Assembly (NCBI GenBank): GCA_946479255.1
Contig: CAMLFK010000004.1
Span: forward strand, 1 to 60,446
Reading direction: 5' to 3'
Length of the DNA stretch: 60,446 bases
Source of the DNA: an uncultured Oxalobacteraceae bacterium
Lineage (GTDB): Bacteria > Pseudomonadota > Gammaproteobacteria > Burkholderiales > Burkholderiaceae
The notes below the pieces were generated by a model. It worked only from the letters and a program-made list of their open reading frames with translations, was not told where the DNA came from and did not search any database. A program made the translations under genes and the position numbers. Shown one piece after another: positions 1-7,906 of the stretch (the stretch's first letter is position 1; every line of letters starts with the position of its first letter).

Positions 1-1246
1 TGGCCTTGTCCGGCAGCTGGCGTCCGCTGATGTAACGGTGCGACAGGCGCACCGCTTCGGTGATGGCTTCATCGTAGACGCGCACGCCAAAGTGCTTTTC
101 CATCAGCGGGGCCATGGCGCGCAGCATGGCGCAGGCGGTTTCCTCGTCCGGCTCTTCGACCTTGATCACCTGGAAGCGCCGGGCCAGCGCGGCATCCTTC
201 TCAAAGTACTTCTTGTACTCGCCCCAGGTGGTGGCGGCGATGGTGCGCAGTTCGCCGCGCGCCAGCGCGGGCTTGAGCAGGTTGGCTGCGTCGTTCTGGC
301 CGGCCGCGCCACCGGCGCCGATCATGGTGTGGGCCTCGTCGATGAACAGGATGATCGCGTGCGGGCTTTTCTTGACTTCGTCGATGACGTTCTTCAGGCG
401 GTTTTCGAACTCGCCCTTGACACTGGCGCCGGCCTGCAGCAAGCCCATGTCCAGCGTGTGGATCTCGACGCCGCGCAGTACCTCGGGCACATCGCCGGTG
501 GCGATCCGCAGCGCCAGCCCTTCGACGACCGCGGTCTTGCCGACGCCCGCTTCGCCGGTCAGGATGGGGTTGTTCTGGCGGCGGCGCATCAGGATGTCGA
601 TGGCCTGGCGGATTTCTGGGTCGCGCCCGATGACCGGGTCGACCTTGCCCTCGCGTGCGCGCTGCGTCAGGCAAGTGGTGAACTGGTCCAGTGCCGGAGT
701 CTTGTGGACGGCCGCTTCGGCCAGTTCGCCGGCCGGATCGGCGAGCCCGTTTTGTGGCGATGCGACACTAGCTTCACCAGATCCGCGCGTGAGCTTGTCG
801 AAGTCGTGCTTGAGGCGGTCCAGCGGAATCTGGGCGAACAGGCGCGAGCCGCGCTGGGCCAGCTGGGCCAGCGATGGTTCGGTCAGCAGCGCCAGCAGCA
901 TGTGGCCGCTGCGGATTTGCGGCTGGCCGCCGCTGAGCGAAGCGATCAGCCAGGCGTGTTCGAACAAGGTCGGCAGGTGCTTGGAGAACACCGGCGTGCG
1001 CGCGCTGCCGGCCGCAAAACGGCCAATCTCGTTGCGCAGGTCGGTTTCCAGGCCGGTGACGCTGATGCCGGCCTGGCGCAGGACGCAGGCGAAGTCGCTG
1101 TCTTCCTGCTCCAGCAAGGCCAGGAACAGGTGTTCGAGGTCGACCTCGTAGTGACCCAGGCCGACGCAGATGCTGGCGGCACGCGTGGCGGCGGCGCGGG
1201 TGGTGTCGTTCAGCTTGCCGATCAGCGTCTTCAGATTGATGTCCAT
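1..1246 (-). CDS. tssH: T6SS sheath-disassembly ATPase TssH/ClpV (partial, C-terminus beyond left edge)
   Basis: AAA+ unfoldase that disassembles the contracted TssB/TssC sheath in the cytoplasm. The 415 visible residues begin MDINLKTLIGKLND, hold an N-terminal Clp-N double repeat (about residues 10-150), then the first AAA+ module with Walker A GEAGVGKT at about 231-238 and Walker B ILFIDEAH near 300. ClpV proteins are usually about 880 residues, so roughly half is missing. The start is the ATG at 1246, the first one after the gap to the upstream mini-ORF. It is last of the visible minus-strand tssB-tssC-hcp-tssH series. ClpB is the alternative family, but the N-domain sequence and the hcp/tssBC context favour ClpV. 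Confidence 0.93.
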   Translation of the reverse strand, partial: MDINLKTLIGKLNDTTRAAATRAASICVGLGHYEVDLEHLFLALLEQEDSDFACVLRQAGISVTGLETDLRNEIGRFAAGSARTPVFSKHLPTLFEHAWLIASLSGGQPQIRSGHMLLALLTEPSLAQLAQRGSRLFAQIPLDRLKHDFDKLTRGSGEASVASPQNGLADPAGELAEAAVHKTPALDQFTTCLTQRAREGKVDPVIGRDPEIRQAIDILMRRRQNNPILTGEAGVGKTAVVEGLALRIATGDVPEVLRGVEIHTLDMGLLQAGASVKGEFENRLKNVIDEVKKSPHAIILFIDEAHTMIGAGGAAGQNDAANLLKPALARGELRTIAATTWGEYKKYFEKDAALARRFQVIKVEEPDEETACAMLRAMAPLMEKHFGVRVYDEAITEAVRLSHRYISGRQLPDKA

Positions 1247-1279
1247 CGCCTCTTCCTTATCTTCTGTAGTGTTGTTGAC

Positions 1280-1390
1280 TTACATGCCGCTGGCAATCGC
1301 GCTGCCGCAGATGACTGCGAACAGGAGCAGCGTGGTGACGCGCTTCTTGTGGGCCAGACGCTGGACTTCGCTTCGGGTGAACGATCTCAT
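1280..1390 (-). CDS. 36-residue single-pass membrane mini-protein (hypothetical)
   Basis: A short frame between hcp and tssH. It reads MRSFTRSEVQRLAHKKR, then one hydrophobic stretch rich in Leu, Val and Ala (residues 18-33), and ends GSAIASGM. A GAGAG motif about 9 bases upstream of the ATG could serve as ribosome binding site. The basic N-terminus followed by a single hydrophobic helix fits a tiny inner-membrane protein, but short GC-rich frames arise by chance and no family is recognised. It lies in the 239-base gap between hcp and tssH. Confidence 0.35.
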   Translation of the reverse strand: MRSFTRSEVQRLAHKKRVTTLLLFAVICGSAIASGM

Positions 1391-1485
1391 CGTGCGCTTC
1401 TCTCAAAAAAATAGCGGCAATGGCCGCATTCGAAAAAATGGCGCCTGCGGCCCGCCGGACTGGCGGCCGCGTGCGCCTGCCTGCA

Positions 1486-1977
1486 TTACACGACCTTGTT
1501 GGTCGAAAGGTTCCAGCCGCCCGAGGTATTGCCGCCGGCGCCGCCACTGACTTTCTGCTGCGTGTAGGTCCACTTCACTTCCGAGAACTTCAGGCCGACC
1601 GTTTCCTTCAGGATGTCGCCTTCGGACACGTGCGGGCTGATGCTGCCGATCAGTACGTTCTTCAGTTCGATTTCGAAATATTTGATGCGCTCGCCCTGGC
1701 CATCGGCGCGCATGAACTCGAACTTGGCGCGCGGGATGGTCTTGCCGGACGAGCAGGCCTGCAGCAGGACTGGGGTGGACAGGTCGGCCAGCTTGGACAG
1801 GACGATGTCTTCATGTTCGCAACGCTCGGCAGTGTGGCCGCCGCCGGTGGAGGCCGTCGCCGATTTCGGCTGCAGCACGCCCCAATGTACCGAACTGCAT
1901 TCGATCCAGTCCTTGTGGCGATCGTCGGTGGATTCGCCCTTGATACCATCGATCTGCAGGTAGACGTCAATTGCCAT
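1486..1977 (-). CDS. hcp: T6SS inner-tube protein Hcp (TssD)
   Basis: Hcp hexamers stack into the tube expelled by the contracting sheath, and Hcp also carries small effectors. The 163-residue protein starts MAIDVYLQIDGIKGESTDD, the usual Hcp opening, and has the family's length and all-beta composition with no signal peptide. The central KTIPRAKFEF and the C-terminal GLKFSEVKWTYTQQK segments are typical of the Hcp1 family. A glycine/serine-rich tail (GGAGGNTSGG) follows the conserved core. The gene sits 43 bases after tssC, matching the common tssB-tssC-hcp order. There is no C-terminal toxin extension. Confidence 0.95.
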   Translation of the reverse strand: MAIDVYLQIDGIKGESTDDRHKDWIECSSVHWGVLQPKSATASTGGGHTAERCEHEDIVLSKLADLSTPVLLQACSSGKTIPRAKFEFMRADGQGERIKYFEIELKNVLIGSISPHVSEGDILKETVGLKFSEVKWTYTQQKVSGGAGGNTSGGWNLSTNKVV

Positions 1978-2020
1978 TTGCTACTCCTGGTGAGATTAAG
2001 AAACAAGCGACTACAACGGT

Positions 2021-3514
2021 TTACTTCTTGGTCGACTGCGGCAACTCCGCGACCAGGCGGAGCGAAACGGACAGCTCATCGAGCTGATAATGCGGGCGCA
2101 GGAAGGACACGGCGCGATACACGCCCGGCCGGCCTGGCACTTCCAGCACCTGCACACTGGCCTCGCGCAGCGGAAACTGCGCTTTCTTGTCCTGGCTGGC
2201 GTTGTCGTCCAACAGCACGTACTGCATCAGCCAGCGGTTCAGGAAATCTTCCACGTTCGACGCCGAGGCGAAGCTGCCGATCTTGTCGCGCATCATCGAC
2301 TTCATGTAGTGGGCAATCCGCGAGACGGCGAAGATGTATTGCAGCTGCGAGGACAGCGCGGCATTGGCGTTGGCCGCGTCGTTGGCGTACTTCTTGGCCT
2401 TTTGCGCCGACTGGGCACCAAAGAACGCCGCGTATGAGGTGTTCTTGCAATGCACCAGCGAGATGAAGCCGAGGTCGCTCAATTCCTTCTCGCGCCGGTC
2501 GGTGATGGCCAGTTCGGTCGGGCACTTCAGGGCCACTTCGCCGTCGTCGGTCTTGAAGGTGTGGGTCGGCAAGTCCGACACCAGGCCGCCGCCTTCGACG
2601 CCGCGGATGGCGGCGCACCAGCCGAAATCCTCGAACGCGCGGGTCAGCTTGCTGGCAAAGGCATAGGCGGCGTTGCACCACAGGTATTTATGATGATCGC
2701 TGCCGTCCACCTCCTCGACGAAGTTGAAGCCTTCCGTGCTCATGCCATCCACCGGATTAAACGGCATGCGGCCGAGAAAGCGCGGCAAGGTCAGGCCGAC
2801 GTAGCGGGAGTCTTCCGATTCACGGAAAGCCTTGAACTTGGCGTACTCCACCGTGTCGAAAACTTTGGCCAGGTCGCGCGGCTTGGCCAGGTCGGCATAG
2901 CTGTCCAGGCCAAACAGTTCCGGCGAGGCGGAGGTGATGAAGGGCGCGTGGCTGGCTGCGGCCACGTGCGACATCTGTTCCAGGAAGTACATGTCTTCCG
3001 GCTGGCGGGTCATTTCAAAGTCGCCGATCAGGGTGCCGTAAGGCGCTCCGCCGAAAGTGCCGAACTCTTCTTCGTAGACCTTCTTGAAGATGGTGCTCTG
3101 GTCGAACTCCAATGCCGACTGGAAGTCCTTGATCAACTCCTTCTTGGTGGCGTTGAGCATGCGGATCTGCTGGCCGGAACTGGTGGTCGTATTCTTGACC
3201 AGGTATTGCAGGCCGGTCCAGCTGCGTTCCAGTTTCTGGAATTCGGGCGCGTGCATGATGGCCGACAATTGCTCGGAGATCAGGCGGTCCAGCTGGGCGA
3301 CGCGGGCGTCGATGGTGGCCGACAGGTTGTGCGACATCACCACCGTGCCTTCCATCACCTGATTGACCAGCTCGGAGATGATGTCGCGCGCGCGCTCGTG
3401 CTCGGCCGTGGATTTGGCGACCTTGCTTTGCTCGACGATCTGGTCGAGCAGGCTGTGGTCCAGCTCAATACCTGCAACGCTGGGGGCGTGGATAGCTTCG
3501 AGGACGGCGGCCAT
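2021..3514 (-). CDS. tssC: T6SS contractile sheath large subunit TssC (ImpC/EvpB)
   Basis: With TssB it forms the contractile sheath around the Hcp tube. Its 497 residues match the family length. Recognisable blocks are the LSATIDARVAQLDRLISEQL helix near residue 65, HAPEFQKLERSWTGLQYLV, the GDFEMTRQPEDM region and the C-terminal PGVYRAVSFLRPHYQLDEL typical of EvpB proteins. The ATG overlaps the tssB stop by one base (TAATG), so the two subunits are translationally coupled, as expected for proteins needed in equal amounts. No defects were seen. Confidence 0.97.
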   Translation of the reverse strand: MAAVLEAIHAPSVAGIELDHSLLDQIVEQSKVAKSTAEHERARDIISELVNQVMEGTVVMSHNLSATIDARVAQLDRLISEQLSAIMHAPEFQKLERSWTGLQYLVKNTTTSSGQQIRMLNATKKELIKDFQSALEFDQSTIFKKVYEEEFGTFGGAPYGTLIGDFEMTRQPEDMYFLEQMSHVAAASHAPFITSASPELFGLDSYADLAKPRDLAKVFDTVEYAKFKAFRESEDSRYVGLTLPRFLGRMPFNPVDGMSTEGFNFVEEVDGSDHHKYLWCNAAYAFASKLTRAFEDFGWCAAIRGVEGGGLVSDLPTHTFKTDDGEVALKCPTELAITDRREKELSDLGFISLVHCKNTSYAAFFGAQSAQKAKKYANDAANANAALSSQLQYIFAVSRIAHYMKSMMRDKIGSFASASNVEDFLNRWLMQYVLLDDNASQDKKAQFPLREASVQVLEVPGRPGVYRAVSFLRPHYQLDELSVSLRLVAELPQSTKK

Positions 3515-4023
3515 TATTTGCCTCCGGCGGCAGGGGCCTTGCGCAGGCTGTCCAGCTTGTCGGTGTTACTCAGCACTTCACTGAGGATGTCGTCCAGCTT
3601 GTCGTTGCCGGCCAGCTTGTTGCGCAGGTCGGCCAGCTTGGTGCGGGCTTCCAGCAGGCGTTGCAGCGGCCCTACCTGCTGCACCACCGCTTCCGGACGG
3701 AAGTCGGTCATCTCCTTGAACTGCAGTTCGACCGCCATTTCGCCGCCCTGCTCGCTCAGGCGGTTAGGAACGCGGAAGCTGGCCACCGGGGCGACGGCGC
3801 CCAGCACTTCGTCGAAATTGCCACTGTCGACGTTGACGAAATTGCGGTCTTTCAGGCGTTTCTTGTCGGCCGCGGGATTGCCGCCGAAATCGCCCACGAC
3901 ACCGACGACGAAAGGCAGTTCCTTGTTTTCAACGGCGTCGCCGACTTCCACGTCGTAGGTCATCTGCACGCGCGGCGCGCGGACCTTTTCCAGACGTTTT
4001 TGCGTACTCTCATTTTTTGCCAT
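3514..4023 (-). CDS. tssB: T6SS contractile sheath small subunit TssB (ImpB)
   Basis: Small sheath subunit that pairs with TssC. The 169-residue protein begins MAKNESTQKRLEKVRAPRV and continues QMTYDVEVGDAVE, the hallmark opening of the IpB/VipA family. It carries the ELPFVVGVVGDFGG segment and the conserved motif around LNVLSNTDKLDSL near the C-terminus. Length and start are standard. It overlaps tssC by one base and lies 36 bases downstream of the TPR lipoprotein gene, so all three are probably cotranscribed from the divergent promoter region at 4627-4810. Confidence 0.96.
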   Translation of the reverse strand: MAKNESTQKRLEKVRAPRVQMTYDVEVGDAVENKELPFVVGVVGDFGGNPAADKKRLKDRNFVNVDSGNFDEVLGAVAPVASFRVPNRLSEQGGEMAVELQFKEMTDFRPEAVVQQVGPLQRLLEARTKLADLRNKLAGNDKLDDILSEVLSNTDKLDSLRKAPAAGGK

Positions 4024-4059
4024 ATCAACTCCAGGGTTAGCGGAACGGTGGAATGCGAA

Positions 4060-4626
4060 CTAGAAGCCCGAGAACGGATCGTCCGATTTCGGTTTCTTCT
4101 CTTTCTCTTTTTCCGCGATGAGCGCCTTTGGCTTGATAGTCTGCTTGGGGCCAGGCTTGATACCGGTAATGGCCTCCTCGCCCAGACGGGCACGCAGCAG
4201 CTTGGCCAGCTCCTGGGCATCGCTGCGCACGGTACCGCTGAGGTTGTTTTTCTGCGCCAAGTCGTTCAGCGCCTTCAGCGACACGCGCAAGCCGCCGACG
4301 GCGGCAATGCTGTGGGCGTGCATATCGTCCGGATCGAGCGCCAGGGCTTTCTCCGCGCTGGTGATGGCTTCGGCATAGTCTTTCTTTTCAAAACTCAGCT
4401 GTGCCAGCCGGGTCCACGGTTCATTACTGCTTGGATGCGTGACGGTCGCCTTCTTCAGGATCGCCACGCCTTTGTCGGCCGCGCCGGCGTTGAAGGCGAC
4501 TTCGGCTTCCGCCATCACGGCTGCGATCGGCTGCGTCGACTTGGCGGGACTGGGGGCCTCGGTGGTCGCGCAGCCGGCCAGGATGGCCACACACGCAACG
4601 CCAGGTAGGAAGTGTTTCAACAGCAT
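4060..4626 (-). CDS. TPR-repeat lipoprotein at the head of the tssBC operon
   Basis: Predicted 188-residue outer-membrane or periplasmic lipoprotein. Starting at the ATG at 4626 gives a short signal peptide, LLKHFLPGVACVAILAGC, ending in a lipobox with Cys near residue 20. A longer frame upstream would bury this signal, so it was not used. About residues 45-115 form two TPR-like helices (KPWT/RLAQLSFEKKDYAEAI and AEKALALDPDD). The C-terminus is lysine-rich and ends DDPFSGF. TPR lipoproteins beside tssB occur in other betaproteobacterial T6SS loci, but a specific role cannot be assigned; scaffolding of the envelope complex is an inference. Confidence 0.8.
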   Translation of the reverse strand: MLLKHFLPGVACVAILAGCATTEAPSPAKSTQPIAAVMAEAEVAFNAGAADKGVAILKKATVTHPSSNEPWTRLAQLSFEKKDYAEAITSAEKALALDPDDMHAHSIAAVGGLRVSLKALNDLAQKNNLSGTVRSDAQELAKLLRARLGEEAITGIKPGPKQTIKPKALIAEKEKEKKPKSDDPFSGF

Positions 4627-4810
4627 GTTGAGTCTCCGGTCGGTTGGTCCAGCGCTTATTATTGGCACGCGGAAATATTGCTGAGTTGTCCGACCTCAAT
4701 TGCCCCGTAAATTGCTTTCCCCGCAGAAACGCCGCTTCTTGCGTTCCCGCAGTTGCTTTACGGCACCGTGAATGTGTAATGGAGCCATGGATAAACCATG
4801 GAGATTTCCT

Positions 4811-5329
4811 ATGCGCGTACTCGCTGTTTTGACACTGGCGCTGGCCGCTGGCGTGACAGGATGCTCGGGCACCAGCGGCCTGCTGGCCGAGCTTCCCGAT
4901 TCGCAGAAACCTGCTCGTAAGGTCCCGATCGACATCACGGCCGCCGCCAAACTCAACACCACCGGCAAGGGCCAGTCACTGGCACTGCTTGCCCGCGTGT
5001 ACAAGCTGCGCCAGCGCGCCGCCTTCGATCAGGCGCCGTACGACACCTTCCTGAGTGCGGGCAAGGAGCAAGAAACTTTCGGCGCAGACCTGCTGGAGGT
5101 GAAGGAAGTCATGCTGATCCCGGGCCAGCACTACAAGGTGACTGAAAAGGTGAGCCGTGAAGCCGGCTTCATCGGCGTGGTGGCGCTGTTCAACAAGCCG
5201 GCGCCGCAGCGTTGGCGCATGTCCTTCGCCGCCGCGGAACTCGAAAAGACTGGCTTGTCGATGGGTGCGCATGCATGCTCGCTGACGGCCGGCGCCGCAA
5301 GCAGCCCTGCGCCTTGCCCAGGACAGTAA
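4811..5329 (+). CDS. tssJ: T6SS outer-membrane lipoprotein TssJ
   Basis: TssJ anchors the TssM periplasmic domain to the outer membrane. The start at 4811 is preferred because GGAGA lies 8-9 bases upstream and it gives the clean signal MRVLAVLTLALAAGVTGCSG with a lipobox Cys at about residue 19; an ATG at 4787 lacks a spaced binding site. The mature part (about 150 residues) has the family features LNTTGKGQSLALLARVYKL near the N-terminus and a downstream EVMLIPGQ strand. It is divergent from the TPR lipoprotein and 31 bases upstream of tssL. Unusually, tssK, which commonly lies between tssJ and tssL, is absent here. Confidence 0.88.
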   Translation: MRVLAVLTLALAAGVTGCSGTSGLLAELPDSQKPARKVPIDITAAAKLNTTGKGQSLALLARVYKLRQRAAFDQAPYDTFLSAGKEQETFGADLLEVKEVMLIPGQHYKVTEKVSREAGFIGVVALFNKPAPQRWRMSFAAAELEKTGLSMGAHACSLTAGAASSPAPCPGQ

Positions 5330-5360
5330 AAGTTCCCTCAACACTTACAAGGAGATGCAC

Positions 5361-6113
5361 ATGACTAACGCCGACCGGCGAAAAGCGCCACCGCCGCTGC
5401 GTCCCCAGGGCCCGCAAAGCCTGGTGGACATCATGTACGAGGGCTTTTACGCCCTGTACCTGATGAAGAACGGCTGCGGCCCGCACGACCAGACCGCCTT
5501 CCTCAACAACATCACGCAATTTCTCGGCGACGTGGACCGGCACGCCAAGCAGATCGCCGTCGACCCGGACGACGTGGTCAATGCGAAATACGCTTACTGC
5601 GCAGCGGTCGACGAAATCATCCTGCGCTCGCCGTATGCCCTGAGGGAGGCGTGGGAAACGCGGCCGCTGCAGCTGAGGCTGTTTGGCGATCAATTGGCCG
5701 GCGAACACTTTTTCCAGCGCCTGGAAGAGTTGCGGGCGCGCGGCGCGGCCCGGCTGCAATCGCTGGAAGTGTTCCACCTGTGCCTGCTGCTGGGCTTCCA
5801 GGGACGCTATGCGCTCGACGGCGAGGAAAAGCTGAACTACCTGTGCGCCAGGCTGGGGGAAGAGATCGCCCGCATGCGCGGCAAGAACCGCAGTTTCGCG
5901 CCGCATGTGGATCGGCCGGACCAGGTTGCCAACAAGCTGCGCAGCGACTTGTCCTTGTGGGTTAGCACAGCGGTGTTCGCCTTCGTCGGGCTGACCGCCT
6001 ATGTGGGCTTCCGCGCCAGCCTCAGCCATGGCACCGGCACGGCGCTGGCCAGTTACAACGACCTGATCAAGCTGCCGCCCCGCGCAGCGCATGTGACCAT
6101 CACCCTGCCCTGA
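5361..6113 (+). CDS. tssL: T6SS inner-membrane protein TssL (DotU family)
   Basis: TssL is a bitopic inner-membrane component of the TssJLM complex, with most of its mass in the cytoplasm. The 250-residue protein has the DotU domain (about residues 15-180, with LVDIMYEGFYALYL and the AKYAYCAAVDEIIL helix) and a single C-terminal membrane segment near residues 200-220 (LWVSTAVFAFVGLTAYVGF). It ends soon after, with no peptidoglycan-binding OmpA domain; the separate OmpA protein downstream may supply that function. The second ATG (5361) is preferred because AAGGAG lies 6 bases upstream, too close to the ATG at 5355. Confidence 0.93.
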   Translation: MTNADRRKAPPPLRPQGPQSLVDIMYEGFYALYLMKNGCGPHDQTAFLNNITQFLGDVDRHAKQIAVDPDDVVNAKYAYCAAVDEIILRSPYALREAWETRPLQLRLFGDQLAGEHFFQRLEELRARGAARLQSLEVFHLCLLLGFQGRYALDGEEKLNYLCARLGEEIARMRGKNRSFAPHVDRPDQVANKLRSDLSLWVSTAVFAFVGLTAYVGFRASLSHGTGTALASYNDLIKLPPRAAHVTITLP

Positions 6114-6126
6114 TCGACATGAAAAC

Positions 6127-6152
6127 GGCGGACCGCAAGGTCCGCCATTTTT
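6127..6152. terminator. Bidirectional intrinsic terminator between tssL and the OmpA gene
   Basis: A perfect 8-bp stem, GGCGGACC and GGTCCGCC, around a GCAA tetraloop, followed on the plus strand by ATTTTT and preceded by AAAA, so it also works on the minus strand. It lies between the converging tssL and OmpA-family genes. Confidence 0.85.
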
Positions 6153-6167
6153 CTTCATCGATACAAA

Positions 6168-6938
6168 CTACATTACTACTTTGAATTCGATCCGACGGTT
6201 ACGCGCACGTCCCTCCGGCGTGCGGTTGTCGGCCACCGGACGGTCAGGTCCCTCGCCCGCCACCGCCACCAGTTCCGGCTTCACCCCCTTGGACGCCAGA
6301 TAAGTCTTTACCGCTTGCGCCCGCGCCTGGCTCAAGGGCACATTGCTGGCGCGCGAACCGGCGTTGTCCGTATGGCCAATCACCTCGACCTTCTTGTCCT
6401 TGAGCCGCAGCATCACGGCCGCCATCTGGTCCAGGATCAGCATGCCCGATTCGGCCAGGGTCGCCTTGCCCGATTCAAACTCGATGATGCGATTGGCCAG
6501 GGTGTCGTCCAGCGCTTTCTGCTCCGACGCCGCCACGCGCAAGCCGTTGTTGACGGTATAGGTCGGGTTCAGGCTGGCGGCGAACTCACCGGCAATCTGC
6601 TGCCGTTGCGCTTCGCTGCCGACTTCGCCGCGCAGGCTGACCTTGTTGCCGTCGACCTTGAGCTGTCCGCCCGAGATTTGCTTGAGATTGGCCGTCACCA
6701 GCTTTTGCACATAGCCATCCCAGTTGGCCGGCGTCGACACCGTACCGACCGACAATTGATCCACCACGCGGGCAGCGCCATACACTTCGCGCAAACGCGC
6801 CAGCAAGCCTGCCTTGCTGGCCTCGTCGGCCACGGTGCCGGTCACGATCACCGGCGCGGACGGATCGCTGGCGGCGATCGCATTGCCGAAGGCAAGCATG
6901 AAAATGGTCAAATTCGCAAAAAATAGTGCTCGTTTCAC
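6168..6938 (-). CDS. OmpA/MotB-domain peptidoglycan-binding protein with BON-like repeats (TagN position)
   Basis: Probable periplasmic protein linking the T6SS to peptidoglycan. The 256 residues comprise a signal peptide (MKRALFFANLTIFMLAFGNAIA), two BON-like segments (about residues 30-125) and a C-terminal OmpA domain (about 150-256). The OmpA domain contains the usual IGHTDNAGS motif, the QARAQAVKTYL helix and the terminal GRARNRRIEF. The start is a GTG that overlaps the tagF stop (GTGA). The order tssM-tagF-OmpA matches the tssM-tagF-tagN order known in Acinetobacter. Since TssL here lacks an OmpA domain, this protein may be the peptidoglycan anchor; that is inference. Confidence 0.85.
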   Translation of the reverse strand: MKRALFFANLTIFMLAFGNAIAASDPSAPVIVTGTVADEASKAGLLARLREVYGAARVVDQLSVGTVSTPANWDGYVQKLVTANLKQISGGQLKVDGNKVSLRGEVGSEAQRQQIAGEFAASLNPTYTVNNGLRVAASEQKALDDTLANRIIEFESGKATLAESGMLILDQMAAVMLRLKDKKVEVIGHTDNAGSRASNVPLSQARAQAVKTYLASKGVKPELVAVAGEGPDRPVADNRTPEGRARNRRIEFKVVM

Positions 6939-7906
6939 GGTTTGGCTCCGATAAAAGTTTGCAGGAACAGTTCGCGCGCCAGCTTCAGCGGCAGCTGGGG
7001 CTGGTCGAGATAGCTGGCCAGGGCGCGGATATCGACATCGACGCCCATCTGCTCGTCGACCCAGCTCGAATCGGCAAAGTTGACTTGCTGCTCGTCGCCG
7101 AACAGCGGGTCGATAATCGCCCGCAAGGTCTGGGCCGAGGCGCCCCGAAAACCGATCACCAGCACCGGGCGCATGCCCTGGGTGGCGAAGAACAAGGCCA
7201 GCTCCAGGTCGGCACGGCCGAGGAATGGCACGATCAGTTCCAGCCAGAATGCGGCCACCGCGTGGCGAGCGAAATGGTTATCCGGCAGCGGCAGCACCAG
7301 GCTCTTGTCGAGGTCGGAAATGCCGGCTTGCAGGGCCGGCTGCAGGGACAGGCCGAGCGCCAGGATCAGCTGGCGCACATCGATCTTGCCGAGCAAGTCG
7401 GACAGTGCGCCGATCGTACCGGTCGCCAGGAAGGTGGCCAGTGCCGAGCCGCTGGCCTCGATCAGCTCCACCTGGGCGTCGGCAATTGCGTGCAAGTGGG
7501 TCGCCGGATCGGCGGCCTGCATGAGCTGCGCGGCCAGGCGTTCCATGCATCCCCATAATGGCTCAAGCACAATCGGGCAGCGCGACACGAAACTGGCCGG
7601 CGCGGCGACTTCGAGCGTGCGCATCATCATGAAGGGATAGCGCCGCCCCGACTGGTCGCGGCTGGCGACGATGTGGCCGGCGATGGCGTGCTTGCGGCGT
7701 GGCCCGACAAACACGAAGTTGACCGGGGCCATGGCGTCGTAATTGATCTTCCAGCGCGCGTCGGAGGGCAAGGCGCTCATCACCTGGGCCAGCCAGTCAT
7801 CCAGCACGCCCATCAGTTCTGGCTCGTCGGATACTTTGATGAAGTCGCTGCGGGCGGCAATCTTGCCGAAATAGCCGATCCGGCCGGCGGTGCTGGCGCG
7901 CATCAT
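6935..7906 (-). CDS. tagF: T6SS accessory/regulatory protein TagF (ImpM)
   Basis: TagF proteins are cytoplasmic; in Pseudomonas TagF acts as a post-translational repressor of T6SS assembly. The 323-residue protein opens GRIGYFGKIAARSDFI, the signature of the family, with the SGRRYPFMMM motif near residue 90. It overlaps both neighbours by 4 bases (ATGA with tssM, GTGA with the OmpA gene), indicating one tightly coupled transcript. The C-terminal half (about 170-320) is longer than the minimal TagF domain of about 170-200 residues; it contains no PppA-like phosphatase motif that I can see and may be a lineage extension. Confidence 0.9.
   Translation of the reverse strand: MMRASTAGRIGYFGKIAARSDFIKVSDEPELMGVLDDWLAQVMSALPSDARWKINYDAMAPVNFVFVGPRRKHAIAGHIVASRDQSGRRYPFMMMRTLEVAAPASFVSRCPIVLEPLWGCMERLAAQLMQAADPATHLHAIADAQVELIEASGSALATFLATGTIGALSDLLGKIDVRQLILALGLSLQPALQAGISDLDKSLVLPLPDNHFARHAVAAFWLELIVPFLGRADLELALFFATQGMRPVLVIGFRGASAQTLRAIIDPLFGDEQQVNFADSSWVDEQMGVDVDIRALASYLDQPQLPLKLARELFLQTFIGAKP

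Noticed and set aside
4663..4682. Possible sigma-54 promoter TGGCACG...TTGCT before the T6SS lipoprotein
   Set aside because: The GG to GC spacing is 14 bases instead of the required 10.
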